Assembly (NCBI RefSeq): GCF_023337795.1
Contig: NZ_JALIRS010000013.1
Span: 39,060 to 103,059 of the forward strand
Length of the DNA: 64,000 nt
Source of the DNA: Lysinibacillus sp. BPa_S21
GTDB lineage: Bacteria > Bacillota > Bacilli > Bacillales_A > Planococcaceae
Direction of reading: 5' to 3'
The notes under the pieces are model-generated. The model worked only from the letters and a program-made list of their open reading frames with translations, ran no database searches and was not told the origin of the DNA. The first letter of the stretch is position 1. Every line of letters begins with the position of its first letter. This document shows, one piece after another, positions 45,144 through 55,209 of this stretch. Both the position numbers and the translations under genes were made by a program.

Positions 45144-45405
45144 ATGGAAAGAAAGGTCGGAGTGATGGAAGAGTCAAAGCGACGGATGAAAGAGTCAAAG
45201 TGACGGATAGAGAGCGGAGCGACGGAAAGAAGGGCCAGAGCGACGGAAAGAAGAGCCAGAACGACGGATGGAAGAGCTGAAGCGACGGATGAGAGAGTCG
45301 AAGCGACGGATAGAGAGCGGAGCGACGGAAAGAAGGGCTGAAGTGACGGAAAGAAGAGCCGGAACGACGGATGGAAGAGTCAAAGCGACGGAAAGAATGG
45401 AAAGA
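45144..45405. repeat. Third ACGGAAAG/ACGGATGG tandem array (21-bp steps)
   Basis: Unit starts fall at 45144, 45165, 45182, 45203, 45222, 45243, 45264, 45285, 45306, 45325, 45346, 45367 and 45388: mostly 21-bp steps, three of 19 bp and one of 17 bp. The units mix ACGGAAAG with ACGGATGG/ACGGATAG. The array starts right after the ribU terminator and ends about 70 bp before the transporter gene, so it lies in that gene's upstream region. Confidence 0.9.
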
Positions 45406-45477
45406 ATTAATCTAGTCGAGTTTAGTATTTTCATGTAGAATAAGAAAGAGTTTAGAGTGTTAGAGGAGTTTGAAGAG

Positions 45478-46824
45478 ATGAGCGAAAAAAAGAGTCAGTG
45501 GTCTAGTAAACTAGGCTTTATTTTAGCATCGGCTGGAGCTGCAATCGGACTAGGGGCAATTTGGAAGCTTCCGTATGTTACTGGGCAAAGTGGAGGGGGA
45601 GCGTTTTTCCTTATTTTTGTTCTATTTACACTGCTGATTGGATTACCGATGCTATTATCAGAATATGTTTTAGGTCGTGGTACACAGTCTGAGGCTGTGA
45701 CGGCCTATAAAAAAGTGGCACCAACGAAAACCGGGTGGGCCTGGGTTGGTCGTTTAGGTGTGCTCGGCTGTTTTTTATTATTAACTTTTTACAGTGTTGT
45801 AGGAGGTTGGATTTTTATATATAGTGGCCTTGGTGTGACTGGGGCTGTGATTGATCCTGCCAATGATCCGAGTGAGCTATTTGGAAAGATTGTAGGAACG
45901 CCTTGGATTACATTACTTGGTTTAGGACTGTTTACGTTGGTTAATGTATTAGTTATTTCACTGGGTGTACAAAATGGCATTGAGAAGGCCAATAAGTGGA
46001 TGATGCCTTTATTATTCATTATGTTTATTGTCCTTGTTGTGCGAGCTTTAACGTTAGATGGAGCAATGGAAGGGGTTAAATTCTTCCTGTGGCCTGACTT
46101 TTCCGATATTACTGGAAAAGCTATATTAGAGGCGTTAGGACAGTCTTTCTTTGGCTTAGCGGTAGGGTTTTCTTGTCTTGTGACGTATAGCTCCTATTTA
46201 AAGAAAGATGTGAGTTTACCTAATTCGGCAGGCTCTGTTGTTCTACTTACTGTGCTTGTATCGTTTTTAGCAGGATTAGCAATTTTCCCTGTTGTATTTG
46301 CCTTTGATTTAGAACCAGCATCTGGACCGGGCTTATTATTTATGGTTCTGCCAACGGCGTTTAGTCAAATGCCATTTGGTGAAATATTCTTAGCGATGTT
46401 TTTATTATTATTTTTATTCGCAACGTTAACGTCTTCCTTCAGTTTATATGAAATTATCGTAGCGGCATTTATGGAGAAGGGGCGTATGTCTCGTTCTGCA
46501 ATGACTATGCTTCTAGGTGTAGTAGTCTTTATGGCGGCGATTCCTGCAGCGCTTTCATCAAGTACATTAGCGGATGTATCGATATTTGGGAAAACGATTT
46601 TTGATGCAACAGACTTTCTAGTGTCGAATTTAATGCTTCCATTAGGGAACTTATTGATTGCGATCTTTATTGCGTATGTAGTCGATAAAGAATTTGTGAA
46701 GCAGGAATTATTAATAGGGAGTAAAATGGGACATGGGTTCTATTCAACCTATCGTCTACTAATGTTAATAGTTGTACCTCTTGTCATTATCGTTGTTTTC
46801 GTCAATATGCTTTTACAATATTAA
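45478..46824 (+). CDS. Sodium-dependent transporter, NSS/SNF family
   Basis: NSS proteins import amino acids or related compounds with Na+. The 448-residue protein has about eleven to twelve membrane segments and the family N-terminus WSSKLGFILASAGAAIGLGAIWKLPYVTGQSGGGAFFLIFVLF, which forms the first Na+/substrate site in TM1. The substrate cannot be told. The ATG at 45478 follows GAGGAG; the TTG/ATG upstream is in poorer context. The 21-bp array lies directly upstream. Confidence 0.92.
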   Translation: MSEKKSQWSSKLGFILASAGAAIGLGAIWKLPYVTGQSGGGAFFLIFVLFTLLIGLPMLLSEYVLGRGTQSEAVTAYKKVAPTKTGWAWVGRLGVLGCFLLLTFYSVVGGWIFIYSGLGVTGAVIDPANDPSELFGKIVGTPWITLLGLGLFTLVNVLVISLGVQNGIEKANKWMMPLLFIMFIVLVVRALTLDGAMEGVKFFLWPDFSDITGKAILEALGQSFFGLAVGFSCLVTYSSYLKKDVSLPNSAGSVVLLTVLVSFLAGLAIFPVVFAFDLEPASGPGLLFMVLPTAFSQMPFGEIFLAMFLLLFLFATLTSSFSLYEIIVAAFMEKGRMSRSAMTMLLGVVVFMAAIPAALSSSTLADVSIFGKTIFDATDFLVSNLMLPLGNLLIAIFIAYVVDKEFVKQELLIGSKMGHGFYSTYRLLMLIVVPLVIIVVFVNMLLQY

Positions 46825-46831
46825 AGAGAGT

Positions 46832-46867
46832 AGGTTGCGTTCCGTTTAAGGAATGCAACCTTATTTT
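46832..46867 (+). terminator. Terminator of the transporter gene
   Basis: AGGTTGCGTTCC pairs with GGAATGCAACCT, 12 bp with one mismatch, then TATTTT. Confidence 0.85.
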
Positions 46868-46889
46868 AATGATGGGGGCAGCAATAGAG

Positions 46890-47276
46890 TTAATATTCGC
46901 TAAGTGAAAGCTCGCCTAGCCAGCCTTCTTTAATGATCTGTCTCGCTTGCTCTTCGCTTTTAGTAATAGGGAACACTTTATCGACTTGTGAAATAGCAAA
47001 CAAGCTGTGAATGAAATCATCTATGACAATAATAGCGATTTTCTTTTCTTTTACAGATACTTTCTTTGCGAAATTGACAATCATGCCAAAGCCGGTACTA
47101 TCAATATTTGTAACCTTCTGCATATCGATAATGTATCCATGCTTAGTTTCCAAGCTTAACGATTGAAGTTCAATTTTTATCTCTTCGATCATCCCATATT
47201 CTAAATCGCCAGTAAACGCAATTAAAATATAATCAGCCTTTGTGTCAATATCCATCGCAATTTTTTTCTGATTCAT
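46890..47276 (-). CDS. STAS-domain anti-sigma factor antagonist
   Basis: The 128-residue protein is a single STAS domain like SpoIIAA or RsbV, with the phosphorylatable Ser in NIDSTGFGMIV. Its expected partner is the HATPase at 49052-49471 and its phosphatase the REC-PP2C protein at 49478-50608. It is the last gene of a four-gene minus-strand unit; the chemoreceptor gene lies between. No sigma factor is adjacent, so the output of the switch is unknown. Confidence 0.85.
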   Translation of the reverse strand: MNQKKIAMDIDTKADYILIAFTGDLEYGMIEEIKIELQSLSLETKHGYIIDMQKVTNIDSTGFGMIVNFAKKVSVKEKKIAIIVIDDFIHSLFAISQVDKVFPITKSEEQARQIIKEGWLGELSLSEY

Positions 47277-47333
47277 ACTATAGCGCCTCCATTTTCTTTT
47301 TCGTGTTAGGGAACTCTTCTAGTTTATTAGAAG

Positions 47334-49028
47334 TTAAAACTTGAATTTATTGACTTCATTTTGTAATTTATCAGCAATAGATGCTAATTCATCTGAACTT
47401 TGTGTAATTTCTGCAATGGTTGCATATTGTTCTTCCGATGTTGCGGCGATTTCCTCCGTTGCTGCAGCGGAGTCTTCAATGATGCGGGAAATATCTTGAA
47501 TCGCTTTTTGAACCCCTAAGGAGTTATTGTTTACAAGGGTAAATGCCGTCTTCATTTGCTCAACGCCTTTTTCAGTTTCTTCGACCTTTTCAACAATTTC
47601 CTTTAATGCGGTGCCTCCTTTATTGATAATTGTTACTTGCTCCTCTACTGCTAGTAGATTACTTTCCATCGTGCGAACTGTCACAGAGGTTTCGGCCTGA
47701 ATATCTTTAATAAGATTTGTAATTTGCCCTGATGCTAAACTTGATTGTTCGGCTAACTGGCGTACCTCCGATGCAACAACGGCAAACCCTTTTCCTTGCT
47801 CGCCTGCTCGTGCTGCTTCGATGGCTGCGTTGAGGGCAAGTAGATTTGTTTGCTCTGCAATACCGGTAATAACGGTAATAATGCCACCAATTTCTTCGGA
47901 GCGTTTACCAAGTTTTTGGATAGAATCTGTTGCGTAAGACACTGTTTGTGTGACGTCGCTTAAATGCTTAATCGCCTCATTGATCGCCTCTTCACCTTGA
48001 CGTGCGAAATGGGTCGATTGTATAGCGCTATTTAACGTGTTTTCGGCCTTTTGTAAACTGCTCGATACTTCTTCAATTGTTTTTTGCATCATTGATACTA
48101 TTTGCTCAGCTTGCTCAGATTGAGTCGTAGTGCCAACTGCAATTTCATTCATCGTCAGTGCGATTTGGTTAGAGGCCTCGCTTGTTTGGTGTGATGATTC
48201 TGCTAATGAGTGCGATGAGTTAGCTATTTGATTGGCGCTGCCAGCTACGATTGTTACCGTCTCTGTTAAACGATTTTTCATATCACTAAAGGCATTTGCT
48301 AACACAGCAATCTCATCTTTACCTTTAGGGTTTAATAACTTAACATTTAAATTTAAAGCTGATAACTCTTTGGCATTTGTACTTAAAATATTAATAGGGT
48401 TAATGATTTGTCGCTGTAAAAACCAACTAATCCCGACAATCATTAATATGGCAATTCCTAAGGAAATCGCTACATTTTCCAGTGCAGACTTTGTAGCAAT
48501 ACTTATATAAGGAGCGGTTGGAACGGCTGTCGCCCATACACCAATAACATCTCCTTGGCTATTTAAAATTGGGTCATAGGCTCCTTGGTGCATACTACCT
48601 AAGACATTTGCTGATCCGATATAGCGTTTTTTTTCTCCCAACACAACAGTCGCAACGTCATTAGAAACCTTTGTATTTAATGCACGTTCGCCATTTTCGA
48701 CTATATTTGTACTAATGCGAGTATCATTTTGGAAGATTGATACAGCGTTTCCGTTTGTTAGCTCCCCAACTTTATCAGCTATCTCAAAATTGTCTACCAT
48801 TTTGACGTCGCCTTTATACAATTGATTGTCTTTAATAGACCATTCTCCTGGGAATGTAGCATCTAAATATTCATAGCCCAATTGAATATCTGATAAAAGT
48901 TTTGTATTTGCACTTTCTAACAGATTTTTTTTGGCAACATAAAAATTTATTCCTGCTAAAAGTGTAGTAAGTAGCAAAATACACCCGAATATTAACAAAC
49001 TCATTTTCTTTCGGATTGACAGCTTCAT
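47334..49028 (-). CDS. Methyl-accepting chemotaxis protein
   Basis: The 564-residue receptor has an N-terminal membrane segment (about 8-29), an extracytoplasmic Cache-type sensor (30-175), a second membrane segment (about 185-205), a HAMP domain ([19 protein letters not shown]) and a long coiled-coil signalling domain with the conserved tip [40 protein letters not shown]. It sits between the HATPase and STAS genes, so it may feed a partner-switching pathway as well as or instead of CheA. Confidence 0.92.
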   Translation of the reverse strand: MKLSIRKKMSLLIFGCILLLTTLLAGINFYVAKKNLLESANTKLLSDIQLGYEYLDATFPGEWSIKDNQLYKGDVKMVDNFEIADKVGELTNGNAVSIFQNDTRISTNIVENGERALNTKVSNDVATVVLGEKKRYIGSANVLGSMHQGAYDPILNSQGDVIGVWATAVPTAPYISIATKSALENVAISLGIAILMIVGISWFLQRQIINPINILSTNAKELSALNLNVKLLNPKGKDEIAVLANAFSDMKNRLTETVTIVAGSANQIANSSHSLAESSHQTSEASNQIALTMNEIAVGTTTQSEQAEQIVSMMQKTIEEVSSSLQKAENTLNSAIQSTHFARQGEEAINEAIKHLSDVTQTVSYATDSIQKLGKRSEEIGGIITVITGIAEQTNLLALNAAIEAARAGEQGKGFAVVASEVRQLAEQSSLASGQITNLIKDIQAETSVTVRTMESNLLAVEEQVTIINKGGTALKEIVEKVEETEKGVEQMKTAFTLVNNNSLGVQKAIQDISRIIEDSAAATEEIAATSEEQYATIAEITQSSDELASIADKLQNEVNKFKF

Positions 49029-49051
49029 GAAAACTCCTCCAATTTTACGTT

Positions 49052-49471
49052 TTATACACGAATCTTTTTTGAAACTCCAACTAAAAATTTTGTGTCAGAT
49101 ATATTTTCAAACCAAATATGGTCAACCATATTTTTTACAAAAAATAAACCTCGCCCACGATCTGAATAATCCAGTTCGTTTAAATCAAATTGTAGAACCT
49201 TATCCCAATCATTTTCTGCGATTCCTTTCGCTTCATCAGTAACTGTAATTTTAATTTCTTTATTAGAGTGGGATACGTGTACTTGAATTGCTTTTTTGCA
49301 GTATGGCCCAATCTTTTCAACAGCTGCCACAGCATTTATCACTAATTCATGTACGACAAATCGTAATTCTCTTTTAAAAGGTAGATTATATACATCTGTA
49401 TAATTCTCCATAACTTGATCTACGTAAGCTATTGCTTGTGTATCAGGATTTACATTGAGTATGAATTCCAT
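49052..49471 (-). CDS. RsbW/SpoIIAB-like ATP-binding protein
   Basis: The 139-residue GHKL ATPase has the N box [17 protein letters not shown], a G1-like TDEAKGI and the G2 region [19 protein letters not shown]. The family are anti-sigma factor kinases that phosphorylate STAS partners. GGTGA lies 6 nt before the ATG at 49471; the ATG one codon earlier is possible. It follows the REC-PP2C gene by only a few bases, so the two are translationally linked. Confidence 0.85.
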   Translation of the reverse strand: MEFILNVNPDTQAIAYVDQVMENYTDVYNLPFKRELRFVVHELVINAVAAVEKIGPYCKKAIQVHVSHSNKEIKITVTDEAKGIAENDWDKVLQFDLNELDYSDRGRGLFFVKNMVDHIWFENISDTKFLVGVSKKIRV

Positions 49472-49477
49472 CATCAA

Positions 49478-50608
49478 TCACCGACCCTGTAATGTAATTG
49501 TTATTGAAACTACTGTAATATCATCGCTGTAATCATTATCGAATAAATCATATTTTTGAGAAAATTTCCGCAAGGCGTAGCCATTATCTTGTGAAGCATA
49601 AGAATGGAAAAAGTCCAAATCGACAACATGTTGCTCATTGATTGTCAATAATCCATCTGTATAAAGTATTATGCGATGCCATCCGGATAAAGGGATCGTT
49701 TTTTTATTGATTTGAATGGTTGGGAATAGCCCTAAGATAGGTGTATTTGCTGGAAGGAACACCGTCTCGCCGTATTTTCCAAATAAGAACCCAGATGGAT
49801 GAGCCGCATTAACATAGTTTACAGTTCCGTTTTTCGTATCAATAAGTATGTAGATGGCTGTCATTAAAAACCTGTCTATATCTTCATCAGAAAATAACTC
49901 GTAAATTTGGCGGTTAAGTTCTCGGATGACTAATACTGGATCAATTAATTTCGTAATGATTCCTTTTAACAAAGATCTAATGGACATTGTAACGAGCGAT
50001 GCGGCAATACCATGTCCCATTGCGTCATAAAGAAGAATAGCGGTTAAATGTTCATTAATCTTAAACCAGCAGTACATGTCACCTCCTAATGTGTTGGATG
50101 TAACATAGAGTCCATCAATCTGAATATACTCAAGATTCAATGAAGGAGATAATGCATTTTTTTGAAACTTCTTTGCGACAATTAAATCTTTTTGAATACT
50201 ACTTTCTTGCTGTTTTCGCAGCTTGGTTTCTTTTTGATATTTAAGGGCCACTTGAATCCGAGTTTTAAACTGAGTAAAATCAAATGGTTTTAAAATAAAA
50301 TCGAAAATCCCAGCTTCAAAAACCCTATCAATTGTCATACTTTTTTCGTAAGTAGTAGAAAGAAGGATAGGGGCGTCAAGCCAATTCTTTAGTTCGTCAA
50401 TTTGTTGACAAATGTTCTCGCAATTTTTAAGCGTCATTTTTGCATCAAGAATAATTAATTCCAGCTCTTCTTTCAAAGAATCTGATAAATAATTCATTGC
50501 TACGTCAGTTGTTGTGAAGCAATGAATATTTTTGATGTCGATACGATGAAAATATTTTTGCAGACGCAATACATCATTACTTACGCTGCCAATAATTAAT
50601 ACTGACAT
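49478..50608 (-). CDS. Response regulator with PP2C-type phosphatase (RsbU/RsbY-like)
   Basis: The 376-residue protein has a receiver domain (1-120, phosphoacceptor Asp in LIILDAKM), a coiled-coil linker and a PP2C/SpoIIE phosphatase domain (about 145-376) with metal Asp motifs in NTLGGDMYCWF, LYDAMGHGIAASL and YTDGLLTINE and a final SDDITVV. Such proteins dephosphorylate STAS antagonists and so free a sigma factor or other target. The ATG at 50608 has GGGAG 5 nt upstream. It heads the four-gene unit. Confidence 0.88.
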   Translation of the reverse strand: MSVLIIGSVSNDVLRLQKYFHRIDIKNIHCFTTTDVAMNYLSDSLKEELELIILDAKMTLKNCENICQQIDELKNWLDAPILLSTTYEKSMTIDRVFEAGIFDFILKPFDFTQFKTRIQVALKYQKETKLRKQQESSIQKDLIVAKKFQKNALSPSLNLEYIQIDGLYVTSNTLGGDMYCWFKINEHLTAILLYDAMGHGIAASLVTMSIRSLLKGIITKLIDPVLVIRELNRQIYELFSDEDIDRFLMTAIYILIDTKNGTVNYVNAAHPSGFLFGKYGETVFLPANTPILGLFPTIQINKKTIPLSGWHRIILYTDGLLTINEQHVVDLDFFHSYASQDNGYALRKFSQKYDLFDNDYSDDITVVSITITLQGR

Positions 50609-50951
50609 ACCTTCTCCCATTCACCGCCTTATGTATCTTTAACAAAGATAAAGCCACTGGACACAATTACGCAGAGGCGAAATCGATATAATAATTCCCG
50701 CCTATTATTATATACGCCTAATTTACTTATCTAATGAATAATTCAGAAATTCTAATTTGCTATAAATTTACCAATAATTATGACATTATACAAGACTATT
50801 GTGATATAAAATGTGGAAAAAAGTTCTTGCTTCTTGTAATAAAGTCGAAAAAGTTTTAATGAAATCACATTTTAGTAAGTCTAAAGGCCTTAAAGAAAGA
50901 TAGATGACTCTATTCATCTGAAAAAAAGATTAATATATTCGGAAAAGCGCA

Positions 50952-50968
50952 TGTTATAAAACCTTACA
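50952..50968 (+). promoter_or_regulatory. GlnR/TnrA box 1
   Basis: TGTTA-TAAAACC-TTACA matches the Bacillus GlnR/TnrA consensus TGTNA-N7-TNACA at every fixed position. It lies just upstream of the predicted glnA -35. Confidence 0.85.
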
Positions 50969-50974
50969 TAGATA

Positions 50975-51003
50975 TTGTGTTTTTTATCGTTGTGATGTAT
51001 TTT
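50975..51003 (+). promoter_or_regulatory. glnA promoter
   Basis: TTGTGT (50975-50980), a 17-bp spacer and TATTTT (50998-51003) lie between the two GlnR-type boxes. The rest of 50609-50950 is AT-rich leader with no recognised gene. Confidence 0.55.
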
Positions 51004-51025
51004 AAAAACAGTTACAAAGGAATTG

Positions 51026-51042
51026 TGTTAATTAAAATTACG
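51026..51042 (+). promoter_or_regulatory. GlnR/TnrA box 2
   Basis: TGTTA-ATTAAAA-TTACG has one mismatch (final base) to TGTNA-N7-TNACA and lies downstream of the -10, where binding would block transcription. Confidence 0.7.
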
Positions 51043-51057
51043 TGGGAGTGGTGAAAA

Positions 51058-52392
51058 ATGAAACATTATACAAAAGAAGATATTAAACGTTGTATGAAGG
51101 AAGAAAATGTGAAATTTATTCGCCTGCAATTTACGGATATATTAGGAACAATAAAAAATGTTGAAGTACCTGTTAGCCAATTGGAAAAAGCATTGGACAA
51201 TAAAATTATGTTTGATGGTTCATCAATTGAAGGTTTTGTCCGCATTGAAGAATCAGATATGTATTTGAGCCCTGACCGTGATACATTCGTTATTTTTCCT
51301 TGGACTGCTGAAAAGGGCAAGGTGGCTCGTTTCATCTGTGACATCGTTAGACCTGATGGTACTCCATTTGAAGGGGACCCCCGCACCAATTTGAAGAGAG
51401 TTTTAAAGGAGATGGAGGAATTAGGGTTTAGCTCATTTAATTTAGGGCCAGAGCCAGAGTTTTTCTTATTGAAGTTAGATGACAAAGGGCATCCAACACT
51501 GGAGTTAAATGATAGTGGTGGTTACTTCGACTTAGCCCCAACAGACTTAGGAGAGAACTGTCGACGTGATATCGTATTAGAGCTAGAAGAAATGGGCTTT
51601 GAAATTGAGGCATCTCATCATGAGGTTGCACCTGGTCAACATGAAATCGACTTTAAATATGCAAATGCTATTGAAGCATGTGATAATATTCAAACGTTTA
51701 AGCTCGTTGTAAAAACGATCGCTGCCCAGCATGGACTGCACGCAACCTTTATGCCAAAGCCACTATTTGGTGTTAACGGTTCTGGCATGCATTTTAACTT
51801 ATCATTATTTGAAGGGGATAACAATTCATTCTATGATGAAAAGGCAGAATTGCAATTAAGCCAAACGGCGCGTAGCTTTATGGCAGGGATATTAAAGCAT
51901 GTACACGGCTTTACAGCTGTAACGAACCCGCTTGTTAATTCCTATAAACGATTAGTGCCTGGCTATGAGGCTCCTTGCTATGTGGCATGGTCTGCACAAA
52001 ATCGTTCACCGCTTATTCGAATTCCAGCTGCCCGAGGACTATCCACACGTATCGAGCTTCGTTCTGTCGATCCAGCAGCAAATCCTTATTTAGCAATGGC
52101 CGTAATTTTAGCATCTGGGCTTGATGGCATTCGAAAAGATCTCACACTGCCGAATGCTGTAGATCGAAATATTTATAAAATGTCACGAGCAGAACGTGAA
52201 ATAAATGGGATCGATAGTCTGCCATCGTCATTGGAATTTGCACTCCTTGAACTAGAAATGGATCATGTTGTACGAGATGCACTTGGAGACCATATCTTTG
52301 AAAAATTCACGGCTGCTAAAGAAATAGAATGGCATAAATATCGGACACGTGTCCATAACTGGGAGCGGGAAGAATATTTAAGAATGTATTAG
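51058..52392 (+). CDS. glnA: Glutamine synthetase, type I
   Basis: GlnA makes glutamine from glutamate, ammonia and ATP as a cytosolic dodecamer. The 444-residue length is that of the GSI-alpha type (no adenylylation insert). Motifs seen: [57 protein letters not shown] and the ATP-site [41 protein letters not shown] precedes the ATG. glnR, usually just upstream in Bacillales, is missing here, but two GlnR-type operators are kept. Confidence 0.96.
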   Translation: MKHYTKEDIKRCMKEENVKFIRLQFTDILGTIKNVEVPVSQLEKALDNKIMFDGSSIEGFVRIEESDMYLSPDRDTFVIFPWTAEKGKVARFICDIVRPDGTPFEGDPRTNLKRVLKEMEELGFSSFNLGPEPEFFLLKLDDKGHPTLELNDSGGYFDLAPTDLGENCRRDIVLELEEMGFEIEASHHEVAPGQHEIDFKYANAIEACDNIQTFKLVVKTIAAQHGLHATFMPKPLFGVNGSGMHFNLSLFEGDNNSFYDEKAELQLSQTARSFMAGILKHVHGFTAVTNPLVNSYKRLVPGYEAPCYVAWSAQNRSPLIRIPAARGLSTRIELRSVDPAANPYLAMAVILASGLDGIRKDLTLPNAVDRNIYKMSRAEREINGIDSLPSSLEFALLELEMDHVVRDALGDHIFEKFTAAKEIEWHKYRTRVHNWEREEYLRMY

Positions 52393-52397
52393 AAAGG

Positions 52398-52433
52398 AGT
52401 GTTGGGGCTTTGGAGCTCCAACACTTTTTTTTA
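52398..52433 (+). terminator. glnA terminator
   Basis: AGTGTTGGGGCT pairs with AGCTCCAACACT, 12 bp with one mismatch around TTGG, followed by eight Ts. Confidence 0.92.
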
Positions 52434-52495
52434 TCAGTCCATAGATAGAGAGCTTGTTCCATCGTCTTAACAGCTATAAAATGTTACAAAAGGAA

Positions 52496-52536
52496 GGCCA
52501 TCCCAATCATGTCTTGATAGGGATCGCCATTTTTTA
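52496..52536. terminator. Stem-loop at the end of the beta-propeller gene
   Basis: GGCCATCCC (52496-52504) pairs with GGGATCGCC (52520-52528), 9 bp with one mismatch. A T run follows on the plus side; on the minus side the tail is TTCCTTTTG. It probably ends the leftward gene. Confidence 0.6.
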
Positions 52537-53655
52537 GTTAGGTAGTTCACTTTGGATCATTAATGTGCTTTTGCGTTTTTTATCTGAAAAATCCTGGTTA
52601 ATAATATAGACATTATTGTCAGCAGAAAGTTTATAAAAGTTAGGCGTGTTTAATGCCTCATTCAATTCCCCATCTTCAACTAATAAATTATTATTCACTT
52701 TAAATGTTCTCATCCCTTCATCGTTATAAGAAAAAAACACCTGATTGTTAAAATCTGTATAATAGGAATTTACAGTTAACACATCCGAAACAACTTCTTG
52801 GGTACGTTTAGTAGAAAGATTATAAAAAAGAAGCTTTTGGTCATTAATTGAAGATTCACTAGGGTTATCAAAGGTTAGATAAATAAATTGTTGTTCATTT
52901 AGCAAACTTGCCCAACCAATGAATTCATAGTCAGTTTTAATTTCTTCTATTTTTTTGCTTTCTACATCATATAAATACAAATAACCAACATTATTTTTTT
53001 TATCTGTGAATAATATTTTTCCATCCTTTGAAGATAGATGCATATTCATAAATGTATACGTGTTTAAATCAAAGATACTTTCGGTTTCATTAGTTTTTAG
53101 ATTCTTTAGCAGTACTTCGGCTTTTTCATTTTTTCTATCCGATTTAATCCAAGCTGCATAGTCCCCAATTAGGACAGGGAAATCATTAAAGACATTTTCT
53201 TCATTTTCTTTTGTTAATGGTTGAATTTCTTTCGTCTTTAAATTCATAAAATAAGGGTTCAACTGCCATCCACTTTCATCGGCATCTACCCATACTAACC
53301 AATGATCATTTAATTCTACACCTTGAACTGATGGCATTTTGAATTTACTGTTAAATATGGATGTGTATTTTTGGGTTTTTCGATCGTATTGAATAATTTT
53401 ATTATCAAGACTTGAAGGACTCTCTTGATCTACACTCATATAAATATAGTCAGCATTACCTCTAAATGAGGTGATACTTGTAAAAGGTACGTCATCTGTT
53501 TTATTGAAATCTTTATCGATTATTTGGTAATAATCTGAATCTTTAGGTTTAGCTTTATAACTATTAATATATACATTATTATAGACGGCTTTACAAACAA
53601 TGAATACGAATATAGCTGCACATGACAGTATGATTGTTCTCTTTATTATTTTCAA
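52534..53655 (-). CDS. Membrane-anchored beta-propeller-like protein, unknown
   Basis: The 373-residue product has an N-terminal membrane anchor or signal (about 6-25) and then repeated strands with patterns such as WLVWVDAD, YAAWIKSD and KILFTDKKNNVGYLYLYD, as in TolB-like or DUF5050-type propellers. It is probably exposed outside the membrane. The substrate or partner is unknown. The TTG at 53655 has GGGGAG 7 nt upstream; an ATG at 53670 overlaps that ribosome site. Confidence 0.6.
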   Translation of the reverse strand: MKIIKRTIILSCAAIFVFIVCKAVYNNVYINSYKAKPKDSDYYQIIDKDFNKTDDVPFTSITSFRGNADYIYMSVDQESPSSLDNKIIQYDRKTQKYTSIFNSKFKMPSVQGVELNDHWLVWVDADESGWQLNPYFMNLKTKEIQPLTKENEENVFNDFPVLIGDYAAWIKSDRKNEKAEVLLKNLKTNETESIFDLNTYTFMNMHLSSKDGKILFTDKKNNVGYLYLYDVESKKIEEIKTDYEFIGWASLLNEQQFIYLTFDNPSESSINDQKLLFYNLSTKRTQEVVSDVLTVNSYYTDFNNQVFFSYNDEGMRTFKVNNNLLVEDGELNEALNTPNFYKLSADNNVYIINQDFSDKKRKSTLMIQSELPN

Positions 53656-53702
53656 TATGAATCTCCCCATTTAGACTAAGGTTATAACTTTTGTAACATC
53701 TA

Positions 53703-54521
53703 CTAAAGCTCAATCATTTGCCCCGTTTTAAAAGATTGTAATTTTTCTTTTAAAACGGTTTTGAGAATGTTAAATCCTTTTGCTCCAGTACAATGGCAAG
53801 AATAAATACAATCTATTTTCATTTCATTTAAAGTATTGCCAATGGAGATCACTTCTTCTTTTGGTTTTCCTAAAGTGTTAACTATGGGTAGACCAATTAA
53901 ATGAAATCCCCCAATAATTGCGTTGATTTTCTTATTTGGAAATTTTTTAGTTATAGCTTTAGTTATATTTACAATTCCGTGATGACTACAACCGCTAAAT
54001 AATACTAACTCATTGTCGTTTTCGATCACTAACACGATTTCGTGATTAAAATCGTCTAATTCCTTCTTATCCCCTTTATAAAGATTGTTCGTATATTCAT
54101 TCGTAGGCTCTAAATGAATAATATGAATGCCCTTTGTAAGTTCTATATCATCGTAAAATAACTTCAAACGATTATCGAAGTTTTTTATTGTATCCTTTGC
54201 CCCTACATAATGATAATAAGGTCCAATTTTTATCCAATGTGATTCTAAGGCATTCGAAGACAAATAGATGGGAGCATGTTTATTTACTTCATCCAAATAA
54301 CTTAATCCTCCAATATGATCAGAATGCCCATGTGAAATAATTACTGCATTCGCTTTGTTTAAATCGATACCTAAAGCTTGTGCATTTTTGATATAGGAGT
54401 GATCCGGGCCCAAATCAAAAATGATGTTCATTTGTTCGGTTTCTATATACAAGGATAAACCATGCTTGGCTGTCAATTTTTTATCTGATTTCGAATTTTC
54501 GAGGATAGCAGTAATTTTCAA
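53703..54521 (-). CDS. MBL-fold metallohydrolase
   Basis: The 272-residue protein has the metallo-beta-lactamase motif HGHSDHIGG, a later GCSHHGIVN, IGGFHL and a C-terminal SCHCTG. This combination fits the subgroup related to 7,8-dihydropterin-6-methyl aminobenzene phosphate synthase, in which the chemistry is known for archaeal members only. No other pterin genes lie nearby. It is followed after about 50 bp by the propeller gene on the same strand. Confidence 0.82.
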   Translation of the reverse strand: MKITAILENSKSDKKLTAKHGLSLYIETEQMNIIFDLGPDHSYIKNAQALGIDLNKANAVIISHGHSDHIGGLSYLDEVNKHAPIYLSSNALESHWIKIGPYYHYVGAKDTIKNFDNRLKLFYDDIELTKGIHIIHLEPTNEYTNNLYKGDKKELDDFNHEIVLVIENDNELVLFSGCSHHGIVNITKAITKKFPNKKINAIIGGFHLIGLPIVNTLGKPKEEVISIGNTLNEMKIDCIYSCHCTGAKGFNILKTVLKEKLQSFKTGQMIEL

Positions 54522-54692
54522 AAAAACCCCTACTTTCTAATGAATGCTAGATATTCTACAATGGACAATATTCAGTGCTTATATTTTACCATATAAATGG
54601 TTATTTGCCTGTTTTTATCAATTTACTAAAAATAATTTGTTGTGACAAATACTTCCTTTTGCACTATGATTAGAAGAAAAGGGTGAAAATGT

Positions 54693-54869
54693 ATGGTGCA
54701 AGCGACTCAAGTAGTAACGATACAAAATAATGATATTGTGCAATTTGAACATGATATTAATAACGCTCTATTAGATTTAAGCGATTATTTAATTGTTGAT
54801 ATTAAATATAATACGTTATATATAGGAGAGCATACAGTTATACATTCAGCTTTAATTATTTATAAATAA
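54693..54869 (+). CDS. Cse60-like small sporulation protein
   Basis: The 58-residue product starts MVQATQVVTIQNND and ends with DYLIVDIKYNTLY and a terminal SALIIYK. This fits the Cse60 family (small SigE-controlled sporulation proteins of about 60 residues), in which the ends VIDIKY and A-IIY are conserved, as far as I recall. GGGTGA lies 6 nt before the ATG. It precedes another small gene by 22 bp. Confidence 0.6.
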   Translation: MVQATQVVTIQNNDIVQFEHDINNALLDLSDYLIVDIKYNTLYIGEHTVIHSALIIYK

Positions 54870-54891
54870 TTGACTCTAAGGGGGACATACC

Positions 54892-55101
54892 TTGTCAAAA
54901 ATATATTGGGTATCCATTGCTAAAAGAACAGATGAACCTGAAGTGAAGCAGAATATCATTGAAAGAATATTTGCGAGGAAATCAGAATTAAAGGATTTTC
55001 TAGAAAGAGAAGGCTACTGTAAGGCAGCGAAAAATCAATATATTAAAATTGATGATGAATTGATTTATGAAGCGGCCGTTGAAAAAGTCAAAATGAAATA
55101 A
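54892..55101 (+). CDS. Small charged protein, unknown
   Basis: A 69-residue frame starts with TTG after GGGGGA. The product is charged and mostly helical (VKQNIIERIFARKSELKDFLER) with no membrane segment. I do not recognise the family. It may be cotranscribed with the Cse60-like gene. Confidence 0.55.
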   Translation: MSKIYWVSIAKRTDEPEVKQNIIERIFARKSELKDFLEREGYCKAAKNQYIKIDDELIYEAAVEKVKMK

Positions 55102-55209
55102 TTCATCGTAAGAGTTTACCCGCGGGTGGTAGGGAAATACCCGCGGTTGTGGATATGTGTGAGGGGGACTTCAAATAGGATGCTCTTATCCTATGTCATG
55201 ATGGTTCTA

